This document shows positions 41,765-50,380 of a stretch of DNA of 64,000 nt, piece after piece. Source of the stretch: [Mycobacterium] vasticus (GTDB taxonomy: Bacteria; Actinomycetota; Actinomycetes; Mycobacteriales; Mycobacteriaceae). Numbering within the stretch: the stretch's first letter is position 1; every line of letters starts with the position of its first letter. The notes under the pieces were generated by a model, which saw only the letters and a program-made list of their open reading frames with translations, did not search any database and was not told where the DNA came from. Both the position numbers and the translations under genes were made by a program. The stretch covers positions 1,647,647 to 1,711,646 of the forward strand of contig NZ_CP084028.1 in assembly GCF_020181595.1 (NCBI RefSeq). The letters are read 5' to 3'.

Positions 41765-42652
41765 ATGGTGTTGAACCGGGCCGGGCGCAAGCCTGCCTTC
41801 CCGCAGTTGCCGGCGGCGCCCGACGACTATCCGATGTTCCCGGACAAGTCCACCTGGCCGGTGGTCTTTCCGCAGCTGCCGTCTCCGCCGGGCGGGGGGC
41901 CGTGCCGTCCGCCGCAACACACCTCGAAGGCCGTCGCTCCGCAGATCCCTGCCGACGCGCTGCCCAATCACGTCGCGGTGGTGATGGACGGCAACGGTCG
42001 CTGGGCCACTCAGCGCGGCCTCGGCCGTACCGAGGGGCACAAGATGGGCGAGGCGGTGCTGATCGACATCACCTGCGGCGCCATCGAACTCGGCATCAAA
42101 TGGTTGACGGTGTATGCGTTCTCCACCGAGAACTGGAAGCGCTCCGCCGAGGAAGTCCGGTTCCTGATGGGGTTCAACCGGGAGGTGGTGCGCCGCCGCC
42201 GGGAGAACCTCAACGCGATGGGTGTGCGGATGCGCTGGGTGGGCTCGCGGCCGAAGATGTGGCGCAGCGTCATCAAGGAATTCGAGATCGCCGAGGACAT
42301 GACCGTCGGCAACGACGTCATCACCATCAACTACTGCGTCAACTACGGGGGGCGCACCGAGATCGCCGAAGCCGCACAGGCTATCGCCGCCGAAGCCGTC
42401 GCGGGCAGGCTCAACCCGAATCGGATCAGTGAGGCCACCATCGCGCGGCATCTGCACCGGCCCGACATGCCCGACGTCGACCTGCTGATCCGCACCTCCG
42501 GCGAACAGCGTTCGTCGAACTTCATGTTGTGGCAGGCCGCCTACGCCGAGTTCATCTTCCAGGAGAAGCTGTGGCCGGACTACGACCGCCGCGACCTGTG
42601 GGAGGCCTGCGAGCAGTACGCCTCGCGGCAGCGCCGGTTCGGGACGGCGTAG
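41765..42652 (+). CDS. uppS: Decaprenyl diphosphate synthase (UppS, cis-prenyltransferase)
   Basis: A 295-residue cis-prenyltransferase making the long-chain polyprenyl phosphate carrier used for peptidoglycan and arabinogalactan. Seen: [26 protein letters not shown] (catalytic Asp), [36 protein letters not shown]. The proline-rich N-terminal extension (about 70 residues) is shared with Rv2361c. I chose ATG 41765 because GCAGGA lies 9 bases before it; ATG 41756 has no room for a binding site. The next gene begins inside its stop. Confidence 0.94.
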   Translation: MVLNRAGRKPAFPQLPAAPDDYPMFPDKSTWPVVFPQLPSPPGGGPCRPPQHTSKAVAPQIPADALPNHVAVVMDGNGRWATQRGLGRTEGHKMGEAVLIDITCGAIELGIKWLTVYAFSTENWKRSAEEVRFLMGFNREVVRRRRENLNAMGVRMRWVGSRPKMWRSVIKEFEIAEDMTVGNDVITINYCVNYGGRTEIAEAAQAIAAEAVAGRLNPNRISEATIARHLHRPDMPDVDLLIRTSGEQRSSNFMLWQAAYAEFIFQEKLWPDYDRRDLWEACEQYASRQRRFGTA

Positions 42653-43050
42653 TGGCCGGGCCGACCGGGTTGGAAGATCGCCTCGCGACGGTGCTCGCCG
42701 AGGTGCTGTCGACCGACGCCGAGGAAGACGGCGCCCTGACCGTTCGCTATGAGGGCACGCTGGCGTCGATACGGGTTGTGGCGGTCGCCGAGGATCTGGA
42801 GCTGGTGTCGTTCACCCAGGTCCTGGCCTGGGACCTGCCGCTGGACGAGGGGCTGCGGGAGCGGGCCGTCGAGCAGGGGAGGCTGAGTCAGCTCGGGACG
42901 GTGACCCTGGTCGAAAAGGATGCCCAGTCTGCAGATGCGTTGCTGCGCTACAACTTTCCCGGCTCGGGGTTGTCCGACGATGCGTTGCGCACGTTCGTCC
43001 TGCTGGTGCTGGCCAAGGGTGCCGACATTCGCGACGCGCTGATCGGCTGA
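42652..43050 (+). CDS. Conserved protein of unknown function (Rv2360c-like)
   Basis: A 132-residue acidic cytoplasmic protein with the alternating strand-helix pattern of YbjN / secretion-chaperone-like folds (LTVRYEGTLASIRVVAVAEDLELVSFTQVLAWDL read in part). GTG at 42652 shares its G with the uppS stop TAG, so it is translated after uppS. The same gene follows uppS in M. tuberculosis. No motif for catalysis or binding is visible. Confidence 0.85.
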   Translation: MAGPTGLEDRLATVLAEVLSTDAEEDGALTVRYEGTLASIRVVAVAEDLELVSFTQVLAWDLPLDEGLRERAVEQGRLSQLGTVTLVEKDAQSADALLRYNFPGSGLSDDALRTFVLLVLAKGADIRDALIG

Positions 43051-43055
43051 CCGGG

Positions 43056-43448
43056 CTATTTCCGGCAGTCCGCGCAGGTGCCGAAGATCTCGATGGTGTG
43101 GCTGACGTCGGCGAAGTCGTGTTCGGCGGCGATCCGCGCGGCCCAGTCCTCGACCTCCCGGTCGCCAACCTCGACCGTGGCGCCGCAGTCGCGACACACC
43201 AGGTGGTGGTGATGATGCTCCGAGCAGCGCCGGTACACCGATTCGCCGGTGTCGGCGCGCAGCGTGTCGACCTGGCCGGCGGTGGCCATCGCCTGCAGCG
43301 TGCGGTAGACCGTGGTCAGCCCGATGTTCTCGCCGCGCTCACGCAGGACGTCGTGGAGCTCCTGAGCGGATCGGAAGTCGTCGATCGTCTCCAACAGCGC
43401 CGAAATCGCCGCACGCTGACGGGTGGAGCGCACTCCGGGAGCGCTCAA
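43056..43448 (-). CDS. zur: Zinc uptake regulator Zur (FurB)
   Basis: A 130-residue Fur-family repressor that shuts zinc-uptake genes when zinc is bound. Seen: the N-terminal winged helix (RQRAAISALLETIDDFRSAQELHDVLRERG, IGLTTVYRTLQAMATAGQVDTL), the His-rich sensing site CSEHHHHHLVCRDCG, and the C-terminal structural zinc pair in IFGTCADCRK. It starts 4 bases inside smtB and forms the smtB-zur operon known from M. tuberculosis (Rv2358-Rv2359). Confidence 0.95.
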   Translation of the reverse strand: MSAPGVRSTRQRAAISALLETIDDFRSAQELHDVLRERGENIGLTTVYRTLQAMATAGQVDTLRADTGESVYRRCSEHHHHHLVCRDCGATVEVGDREVEDWAARIAAEHDFADVSHTIEIFGTCADCRK

Positions 43449-43801
43449 CGGTCTTCACCGGCGTGGGCCACGGCATCGATGACGATGTGGGCCAGATGGT
43501 GGTCGGCCAACCGGTAGAGCACCTCACGGCCGGACCGCTCCCCGGTGACGACACCGGCGGACTTGAGGATCTTCAGGTGCTGGCTGACCAGCGGCTGCGG
43601 CACCCCCAACGCGTCGACGAGTTCGTGGACGCAGCGCTGCGACTCCTTGAGTTGCAAGACGATCGCGATGCGGACCGGGGCGGCCAGCGCGCGCAGCAAT
43701 TCGCCTGCGGCATCAAGGATCTCCCGCGGTGGTGTCGCCGGGAAAGCGGTACCGGTGTGTTGGTGATCATCGGCCATCAGGCCGGGTGCCGCGGGAGTCA
43801 T
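43445..43801 (-). CDS. smtB: SmtB-type ArsR-family zinc sensor
   Basis: A 118-residue ArsR/SmtB repressor released from DNA by zinc, which then lets zur be made. The winged helix has [82 protein letters not shown] (read in part); the alpha-5 metal-site residues [15 protein letters not shown] are present. The His-rich N-terminus (DDHQH) is shorter than in Rv2358. An ATG nine codons downstream (MADDHQH) is an alternative start. Confidence 0.93.
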   Translation of the reverse strand: MTPAAPGLMADDHQHTGTAFPATPPREILDAAGELLRALAAPVRIAIVLQLKESQRCVHELVDALGVPQPLVSQHLKILKSAGVVTGERSGREVLYRLADHHLAHIVIDAVAHAGEDR

Positions 43802-43821
43802 TTCACCACCTCAGGCCGAGT

Positions 43822-43836
43822 TGGAAATCGTTTTCA
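43822..43836. promoter_or_regulatory. Palindromic operator upstream of smtB-zur
   Basis: TGGAAATCGTTTTCA is a near-perfect dyad (TGGAAA / TTTTCA arms around TCG), 20 bases before the smtB start and facing divergent glyS. It is AT-rich compared with its surroundings and resembles the Zur-box core (TGAAAA-N-TTTTCA). SmtB or Zur is the likely binder. In M. tuberculosis SmtB represses this operon, so SmtB is the first candidate. Confidence 0.55.
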
Positions 43837-43962
43837 GCTGGCCCCACTGTTCCATGCATGATGACGCATGTCAAAGATGTTCAGGCGGGTCGATACCATG
43901 TCAGATGGTTTGCGCGCCGGCGTTGTCGGCGCGTTCGCGACAAGACAGGAGAACACCCCCTC

Positions 43963-45345
43963 GTGGCGTCCATCATCGACACCGTTGCCAATCTGGCCAA
44001 GCGCCGTGGCCTGGTCTTCCAGTCTGGCGAAATCTACGGTGGCACAAAGTCGGCGTGGGATTACGGGCCACTCGGGGTGGAGCTCAAGGAGAACATCAAG
44101 CGGCAGTGGTGGCGCTCGATCGTGACGTCCCGCGACGACGTCGTCGGCCTGGACAGCGCGATCATCCTGCCGCGTCAGGTGTGGGTGGCGTCCGGTCACG
44201 TCGCGGTGTTCAACGACCCCCTGGTGGAGTGCCTTAACTGTCATAAGCGGCACCGGCAGGACCACATGCAGGAGGCGGTGGCACTGAAGAAGGGTGGGAA
44301 CCCCGATGACGTGCCGATGAGCGACATCTCCTGTCCGGACTGCGGTACCAAGGGCGAGTGGACCGAGCCCCGCGACTTCAACATGATGCTCAAGACCTAC
44401 CTGGGCCCGATCGAGTCCGAGGAGGGTCTGCACTACCTGCGGCCCGAGACCGCACAGGGCATCTTCGTCAACTTCGCCAACGTGGTGACCACGGCGCGTC
44501 GCAAGCCGCCGTTCGGAATCGGCCAGATCGGCAAGAGCTTCCGCAACGAGATCACCCCCGGCAACTTCATCTTCCGGACCCGTGAGTTCGAGCAGATGGA
44601 GATGGAGTTCTTCGTCGAGCCGTCCACGGCGCCCGAGTGGCACAAGTACTGGATCGACACCCGCCTGCAGTGGTACGTCGACCTGGGCATCAATCCGGAC
44701 AACCTGCGCCTCTACGAGCACCCGCGCGAGAAGCTGTCGCACTACTCCGACGGCACCACCGACATCGAGTACAAGTTCGGTTTCGCCGGAAACCCGTGGG
44801 GTGAGCTGGAGGGCATCGCCAACCGCACCAACTTCGACCTGTCCACGCACTCGGAGCATTCCGGGGTGGACCTGTCGTTCTACGACCAGGGCACCGACAC
44901 CCGCTACGTGCCGTACGTGATCGAACCGGCAGCCGGCCTGACCCGCTCGCTGATGGCATTCCTGGTCGACTCCTACCACGAGGACGAGGCCCCCAATGCC
45001 AAGGGCGGGGTGGACAAGCGCACCGTTCTGCGGCTTGACCCGCGACTGGCGCCGGTCAAGGCCGCCGTGTTGCCGCTGAGCCGCAACGCCGACCTGTCTC
45101 CGAAGGCCCGGGACCTGGCCGCGGAGCTGCGTCAGTCGTGGAACGTCGAGTTCGACGACGCCGGGGCGGTCGGCCGGCGCTACCGGCGCCAGGACGAGAT
45201 CGGCACGCCGTTCTGCATCACGGTCGACTTCGACACGCTCGAGGACCACGCCGTCACCGTGCGCGAGCGCGACACGATGGCTCAGGAGCGGGTGGCCATC
45301 GACGCGGTCTCGGACTACTTGGCCGTCCGCCTCAAGGGCTGCTGA
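43963..45345 (+). CDS. glyS: Glycyl-tRNA synthetase
   Basis: A 460-residue class II, alpha2-type glycyl-tRNA synthetase, the single-chain form shared with archaea and eukaryotes. Motif 2 is in [26 protein letters not shown] (read in part) and motif 3 in [14 protein letters not shown]. The [23 protein letters not shown]-terminus is typical. A CNCH/CPDC-like insert with cysteine pairs ([11 protein letters not shown] and CPDCG) probably binds zinc. GTG at 43963 follows AGGAGA. An open frame continuing upstream crosses the smtB control region and is not coding. Homologue: Rv2357c. Confidence 0.95.
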   Translation: MASIIDTVANLAKRRGLVFQSGEIYGGTKSAWDYGPLGVELKENIKRQWWRSIVTSRDDVVGLDSAIILPRQVWVASGHVAVFNDPLVECLNCHKRHRQDHMQEAVALKKGGNPDDVPMSDISCPDCGTKGEWTEPRDFNMMLKTYLGPIESEEGLHYLRPETAQGIFVNFANVVTTARRKPPFGIGQIGKSFRNEITPGNFIFRTREFEQMEMEFFVEPSTAPEWHKYWIDTRLQWYVDLGINPDNLRLYEHPREKLSHYSDGTTDIEYKFGFAGNPWGELEGIANRTNFDLSTHSEHSGVDLSFYDQGTDTRYVPYVIEPAAGLTRSLMAFLVDSYHEDEAPNAKGGVDKRTVLRLDPRLAPVKAAVLPLSRNADLSPKARDLAAELRQSWNVEFDDAGAVGRRYRRQDEIGTPFCITVDFDTLEDHAVTVRERDTMAQERVAIDAVSDYLAVRLKGC

Positions 45346-45352
45346 GCCGAGG

Positions 45353-46090
45353 TCAGTCCCCGGCGGCGTCGGTCACGGGCCTGAACCAGTCGGTCCGGGC
45401 TCGCCAGGACCGCGCGGACGCGTAGGCGAAAGCGCTACTGCTCACGCCCGCGCAGATCCAGGTGGGCAGCGTGACGGCACTGCCCACCAGCACGCTGGTC
45501 AACTGCGCCAGGATCGCCGCGGATTTGAAAACGGCCCAGGCCAAGTACTGCTCGGCGGACGATTTCGAACGCGGATCCCCGCGCAGGGTCAGCAGCACCC
45601 GTCCGGTGAACCCGAACAGATACAGCACCAGGGCGGCGATCACCGCCCAGTACACCCCGAACCACGCGCCGCGGGGTGCGAAGACGTCCAGGTATTCGGG
45701 GTGTCCCCGGTCGGCGATGCAGAACACGAGGATCACCAGCGGCACACCGAGTTTCAGCGGCGTCGTGACGTGGCGACGCCCCAGCACCCGCGCCCGGTCG
45801 GCGTCGGTCAACCGCGTCGCCAGGTGCTCGAACATGACCCACACCGCGCCGAACATGCAGAGCACGGCCAGCAGGCCGCCGACGTTCCACAATCCGCACA
45901 CGCGGTGGACGTGGGGGTCGAAATGGGCCGAACCCAACGGGGTCATGAGCAGCCCCGCGCACGCCATGAGGACCAGCACGCGGGAGGGGTTGGTGTCCCA
46001 GCGCGAACCCCAGGTGTGGCGGCGGACCCACAGCGCGTACCCGCACGCCAGCAAGGCCGCCACCACGGCGATATCGACCAGATCCAACAA
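45353..46090 (-). CDS. Six-helix membrane protein of unknown function
   Basis: A roughly 245-residue integral membrane protein with about six hydrophobic segments: VDIAVVAALLACGYALWV, VLVLMACAGLLMTPLG, VGGLLAVLCMFGAVWVMF, LGVPLVILVFCIAD, YWAVIAALVLYLFGF and an ILAQLTSVLVGSAV region. Conserved-looking polar loops contain HFDPHVHRV. It recalls the N-terminal membrane half of MAB_1171c-type putative transporters, a weak impression. No ATG or GTG lies near the first helix; TTG at 46090 or 46087 is the only sensible start, 17 bases after the upstream gene's stop. Confidence 0.65.
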   Translation of the reverse strand: MLDLVDIAVVAALLACGYALWVRRHTWGSRWDTNPSRVLVLMACAGLLMTPLGSAHFDPHVHRVCGLWNVGGLLAVLCMFGAVWVMFEHLATRLTDADRARVLGRRHVTTPLKLGVPLVILVFCIADRGHPEYLDVFAPRGAWFGVYWAVIAALVLYLFGFTGRVLLTLRGDPRSKSSAEQYLAWAVFKSAAILAQLTSVLVGSAVTLPTWICAGVSSSAFAYASARSWRARTDWFRPVTDAAGD

Positions 46091-46106
46091 TAGGTTTACC
46101 GATGAG

Positions 46107-48098
46107 CTAGAAGCGGCCGCCGCCGCCGAAGAAGCCTCCGCCGCCCGACGAGCCGCCGAACGAGGTCGGGCTCCAGCCTCCGCCGCCGCTGCCACCGCCG
46201 AAGCCGCCGCCCATACCGCCGCCGCTGAGGATGTTGCCGATGATGATGCCGCCCAGCATGGCGCCGGTGTCATTGCCGCTGTTGCCGTAGCGCCCGTAAT
46301 AGGCCCGCTGCGCGGACTGCACGTCGGCCTTGGCCAGTGACTGTGCAGCTGCCGCCAGTGTGGCCGCCCCGTTGGCTTGGGTGATGGCCCCGGCGACGTC
46401 GGTGCTGCGTTTGTCCTGCGCGGCGTCCAACTGGCGGCGGGCCTCGGCCAGGCGGGTGCGGGCCTCCGGACCGACGCTGCCGCGGCGGGTGTCGATGTAG
46501 TCCGACACGGCGCGAATCCGCGACGACGCGGTGAACAGGGCCTGTTCGCACGTGCGGGCCAGGCGTTCGGCGGCGGCGCGCTCCTCGGCGAGGGTGGCGA
46601 GCAACTGGTCGAGCGCGGCGTCGGCCTTGATCAATGTGGTGAAGGCGCCCAACGGATCTCCGGAGGCGCGTGCATCATGGGCGGCCCTGGTCGCTTTGTC
46701 GCGGGCCGAGGTCAGTTCGGACTTGTGGCTACCCACCCCGCGCTGCAGCTGCTCGTTGGCCTGCGTGATGCCTGCCTCGATGTCGCTGATGGCCTCGGGC
46801 AGCGTGGCGACCGCATGCCGGATGTCGCGGGCGGCGGTGTCCACCGCGTCCAGCAGTGAGCGGCCCTGGCCCAGCGCCGACTCGGCGGCCCGCACCGCAT
46901 CCACCAGATCGCTCTGGCCGCCGGTCACCGGATGGTCGGCCAACCCGCGGGCCCGGGTGATGTTGCGTTCGGCGAAGTCGGCCCGGTCCTGCGCGGTCTT
47001 GACGTTGCCGGCCACCGAACTCAGTGCGGTGTCATCGAATTCGTTGTGCAGTTCGAGCAGGTGCCGCTCGGCGGCCGGGATGCGTCCGGTCAGCTCGACG
47101 AGCTGTTGGGTCATGGCGTCCAACCGCTCCGGTGCGTTGAGGACCAGGTCGCGCAGCTGCTCGAACGACGTGCGCTGCGTCTCCAGCTCGCGGTCGGCCC
47201 TGGAGGCGGTGACGATGACCCCGGTCAGCAGGTCACGCTGCTGGGCCGGTGTCTCGGGGATGTCGTCATCGAGCTGCTGGCGGACGGTGAAGGCGTGGGC
47301 CATGCTGGCCTTGGCGGCGGCGACCGCCTGGGTGAACGATCGGGTGCGGTCCTCACCGAACTCATCGACCGCCAGCTCCAGCTCGTTGGCGCTGGTGCGT
47401 ATCGCGTTGTCGACGACGACCACCTTCTCCCGCGACAGCGCGTCCAAGACGTCCACCGAGACGTTGGCCAACGCGTTCGGGTCGGTGGAATCGAGCCGGC
47501 GCGCGGCCACCAGCGCCGCATTGCGCCGCCGGGTTCGCAGCTGACGCACCACCAGCAGCACCAGCACGCCGGCCAGCGCGACCGCGGCCAGTGCCATCAG
47601 GATCGGCGCCCAGCTGATCTGGGTGGGCGCCGCTGCCGCGGTCAGCCCGTTGGCGGCGGCGGTGGCCGCACCGGCCCAGTCGTTGCGGTGCAGGGCGGGT
47701 TCGATCTGGTTGCGCCGCAGCGTTTCGACTTTGCTGGCACTGAGCCCGGAGATACCGGTGGAGACCAGAAACGCGTAGCTGCGGTCGGCGGTGGCCACTG
47801 CCAGCAGTGCGTCGTTGTCGCGAAGGTCACTGAGCTTCGCGGTGCTCTGGCCCCAGCCGTCGGCGGTCTGCCCGGAGAAGACGTCGACGAAGACCACCCA
47901 CAGCCGGATGTGCTGTTCGGCGTAGAGCCTGTCGATAGCACCCTGCACCGCGTCGCGGTCCGACGGCGACAGCACCCCGGCGCTGTCGGTGATCGAGCTG
48001 GGCAGGCGCATCGCCGGCTGCGCTGACACGCTGGGCGCCACCAGCAGCACGGCGGCGAGAACAGCCAGGACGGTGCCGGCCAGGCGGGTGAATCGCAT
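46107..48098 (-). CDS. TPM-domain membrane protein (Rv2345-like)
   Basis: A 663-residue exported/membrane protein. A signal peptide ([25 protein letters not shown]) leads to a TPM domain ([21 protein letters not shown] ... [17 protein letters not shown] segment ... [16 protein letters not shown]) facing outward. A membrane helix near residue 180 ([21 protein letters not shown]) is followed by a long cytoplasmic helical region with much coiled-coil character. The C-terminus is Gly/Ser-rich and ends [13 protein letters not shown] chose ATG 48098, the start of the signal peptide, over one ten codons upstream. Function is unknown. Confidence 0.85.
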   Translation of the reverse strand: MRFTRLAGTVLAVLAAVLLVAPSVSAQPAMRLPSSITDSAGVLSPSDRDAVQGAIDRLYAEQHIRLWVVFVDVFSGQTADGWGQSTAKLSDLRDNDALLAVATADRSYAFLVSTGISGLSASKVETLRRNQIEPALHRNDWAGAATAAANGLTAAAAPTQISWAPILMALAAVALAGVLVLLVVRQLRTRRRNAALVAARRLDSTDPNALANVSVDVLDALSREKVVVVDNAIRTSANELELAVDEFGEDRTRSFTQAVAAAKASMAHAFTVRQQLDDDIPETPAQQRDLLTGVIVTASRADRELETQRTSFEQLRDLVLNAPERLDAMTQQLVELTGRIPAAERHLLELHNEFDDTALSSVAGNVKTAQDRADFAERNITRARGLADHPVTGGQSDLVDAVRAAESALGQGRSLLDAVDTAARDIRHAVATLPEAISDIEAGITQANEQLQRGVGSHKSELTSARDKATRAAHDARASGDPLGAFTTLIKADAALDQLLATLAEERAAAERLARTCEQALFTASSRIRAVSDYIDTRRGSVGPEARTRLAEARRQLDAAQDKRSTDVAGAITQANGAATLAAAAQSLAKADVQSAQRAYYGRYGNSGNDTGAMLGGIIIGNILSGGGMGGGFGGGSGGGGWSPTSFGGSSGGGGFFGGGGRF

Positions 48099-48206
48099 GG
48101 TGCTCAATGTATATGCGTTGGGTGACACAACGTCGCAAATCTCGTCGCCTGCGACGGCTCCGCGCGAGATTCACCCGGCGTGTCACGGTCTCGATCGTAA
48201 CCAAAA

Positions 48207-48212
48207 TAGACT
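48207..48212 (+). promoter_or_regulatory. dgt -10 element giving a leaderless message
   Basis: TAGACT sits 7 bases before the GTG start of dgt at 48220. That spacing places the transcription start on the start codon itself, a common mycobacterial arrangement. A weak -35 (TGTCAC, 48181-48186) lies upstream. There is no ribosome-binding site before the GTG, which fits. Confidence 0.5.
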
Positions 48213-48219
48213 GGCGGCA

Positions 48220-49482
48220 GTGGCCACCAACGAGCACGATAACTACGACGCAGCCGACCGCGAGCGCATCGTGGCGGAGCCGTCGAAAACCGCCGGCCTG
48301 CCCGGAACCGGCGGCCAGCACCGGACCGACTTCGCTCGCGACCGGGCCAGGGTGCTGCACAGCGCCGCGCTGCGCCGGCTGGCCGACAAGACCCAGGTGG
48401 TCGGTCCCCGCGACGGCGATACCCCGCGCACCCGGCTGACCCATTCGCTGGAGGTGGCGCAGATCGGCCGGGGGATGGCGATCGGGTTGGGGTGCGATCC
48501 GGATCTGGTCGACCTGGCCGGGCTGGCCCACGACATCGGTCACCCGCCCTACGGTCACAACGGTGAGCACGCGCTGAACGAGATCGCCTCGGACTGTGGC
48601 GGATTCGAGGGCAATGCGCAGAACTTCCGGATCCTGACGGGCCTGGAGCCGAAAGTTCTGGACGCGCACGGCCGCAGCGCGGGCCTGAATCTGACCCGGG
48701 CGGCGTTGGATGCGGTCACCAAGTATCCGTGGCCCCGCCGGTCGGCGGACGGCATGGTCCGCACCAAGTTCGGGTTCTACGACGATGATCGCGTCGCCGC
48801 CGAATGGATGCGCCGCGCAGCGCCGAGCGCCACGGTCTGCCTGGAATCACAGATCATGGACTGGGCCGACGACGTCGCCTACTCGGTGCACGACGTCGAA
48901 GACGGCGTCGTCTCCGGGCGGATCGACCTGCGGGTACTCGGCGACGCGGCGTCGGTGGCCGAGTTGTCCCGCCTCGGTGACCCGCACGGGATCCACGATC
49001 TGGCCGGGGCGGCCAGCCGGCTCACCGAACTGCCGGTGCTCGCTGCGGTGGCCGCCTACGGCAAATTCCCGGCGGGCCTGTCGGCCTCGGTGGCACTCAA
49101 GCGACTCACCAGTGAGCTGGTCGGCCGGTTCGCCTCCGCGGCGATCACCGCCACCCATGCCGCCGCCGGACCGGGGCCGCTGGCCCGCTATCAGGCCGAC
49201 CTCGAGGTTCCCGAACTGGTCAGGGCCGAAGTTGCTGTGCTGAAAACCCTTGCGGTGCAGTTCATCATCTCATCCGATCAGCATCGCAACATTCAGGCCG
49301 CCCAGCGCGAAAGGGTTCACGCGGTGGCGCGGCGACTGCTCGCGACAGCGCCGGGAAGCCTGGATCCGATATTCGCCACGGCGTTCACCGCTGCCGGCGA
49401 CGACGGCGCCCGGCTGCGGGTGATCATCGACCAGATCGCGTCGTACACCGAGGGACGACTCGAGCGCATCGAGCCGGGCTAG
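48220..49482 (+). CDS. dgt: Deoxyguanosinetriphosphate triphosphohydrolase
   Basis: A 420-residue HD-domain enzyme that splits dGTP (or dNTPs) into nucleoside and triphosphate, limiting dNTP pools. HD motifs: [36 protein letters not shown] and [18 protein letters not shown]. The N-terminal [26 protein letters not shown] is typical. The GTG at 48220 is preferred; upstream in-frame sequence overlaps the divergent TPM gene. It precedes dnaG, as in M. tuberculosis (Rv2344c-Rv2343c), with one gene inserted between. Confidence 0.94.
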   Translation: MATNEHDNYDAADRERIVAEPSKTAGLPGTGGQHRTDFARDRARVLHSAALRRLADKTQVVGPRDGDTPRTRLTHSLEVAQIGRGMAIGLGCDPDLVDLAGLAHDIGHPPYGHNGEHALNEIASDCGGFEGNAQNFRILTGLEPKVLDAHGRSAGLNLTRAALDAVTKYPWPRRSADGMVRTKFGFYDDDRVAAEWMRRAAPSATVCLESQIMDWADDVAYSVHDVEDGVVSGRIDLRVLGDAASVAELSRLGDPHGIHDLAGAASRLTELPVLAAVAAYGKFPAGLSASVALKRLTSELVGRFASAAITATHAAAGPGPLARYQADLEVPELVRAEVAVLKTLAVQFIISSDQHRNIQAAQRERVHAVARRLLATAPGSLDPIFATAFTAAGDDGARLRVIIDQIASYTEGRLERIEPG

Positions 49483-49500
49483 GACGTGGCGGCGGCCCGC

Positions 49501-50298
49501 TCAGCTGTGTTCGGCGACCTTGGCCATCATCGCGCGCACGACGTCCATGCTGCTGGTCTGCGGGTCACCTGAGCCACTGGCGTTCTCGACGCCGGTGAAC
49601 GCGATCAGCACGCCCACGATGCAGTTGCCCTGCACGCCGATCGCCCGCGTGTCGGGGGCTTTGGGGCTCTTGTCGAGCACGATGGACGCCGCCAGCAGGT
49701 CATCGGTGATCCGCACGTCGGTGATGTGCATCTCGGTGCCGCGCAGGCGCGGCGTCCCTTCGGCGTCCGGGTCGGCGGCGTCGACTGGCTGGCCGTCGCA
49801 GTGCTTCCACTCCTGCGCGAACTTGTCGAACAGTTCCCGGGCGTCGGCCGCGCTGGGCAGTGCCACGACAGCCTCCTTGACGAACATCACCCGGGTCTCC
49901 AGCGGCTTGTAGTCGCCGTTACCCGTCTGGGAGTCGATCCAGGTCTCGCGTGCGTAGCCCTGCACCGAGGCCGAGGCATACTGCTGCTTCTGTGCGACGT
50001 CGACGACTCCGGCGCATTCGCCGGGTGACGTGGTGTCGTCCATCGCCTCGATGCCGCCGTAGGCCGGCGGGCCGGTGACGGTGGTGAAGGGCTGGTCGAG
50101 CATGGCTGTCAGCTCGGTGCCGTCGAGGAGGATCTGCCGGACGGTGTCGCCGGTGATGACGCCGGCGGCGTCGCGCGACCGGCTGGGCAGAACCACCCAC
50201 GTCGTCACGGCGGCCAGTACGAGCACGACGAGACCGACCAGCGCGATGAGCCATCCGCGCTTCGATTTCACCGCCGGTGGCTGCTCGGATACGCTCAT
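49501..50298 (-). CDS. Membrane-anchored PknH-sensor-like protein
   Basis: A 265-residue protein with one N-terminal membrane helix (RGWLIALVGLVVLVLAAVTTWVVL) and an extracytoplasmic domain of the PknH C-terminal sensor type. Seen: GTELTAMLDQPF, DDTTSPGECAGVVDVAQ, KEAVVALPSAADARELFDKFAQEWKHCDGQ and NCIVGVLIAFTGV. The three visible cysteines (ECAG, HCDG, NCIV) allow at least one disulphide. It lacks any kinase domain. The ligand is unknown. It is divergent from dnaG and convergent with dgt. Confidence 0.82.
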   Translation of the reverse strand: MSVSEQPPAVKSKRGWLIALVGLVVLVLAAVTTWVVLPSRSRDAAGVITGDTVRQILLDGTELTAMLDQPFTTVTGPPAYGGIEAMDDTTSPGECAGVVDVAQKQQYASASVQGYARETWIDSQTGNGDYKPLETRVMFVKEAVVALPSAADARELFDKFAQEWKHCDGQPVDAADPDAEGTPRLRGTEMHITDVRITDDLLAASIVLDKSPKAPDTRAIGVQGNCIVGVLIAFTGVENASGSGDPQTSSMDVVRAMMAKVAEHS

Positions 50299-50347
50299 GC
50301 GCTCTCCTGACGTCGATATTGGCCAGTCGAGCTTAAATCACGGTCAC

Positions 50348-50374
50348 TTGTGATCGGCGGGTGCGCTCTACACT
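50348..50374 (+). promoter_or_regulatory. dnaG promoter
   Basis: TACACT at 50369-50374 is a -10 hexamer 6 bases before the GTG start at 50381, again implying a leaderless transcript. TTGTGA at 50348-50353 is a plausible -35 with a short 15-base spacer. No Shine-Dalgarno sequence precedes the GTG. Confidence 0.45.
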
Positions 50375-50380
50375 GGCCCG

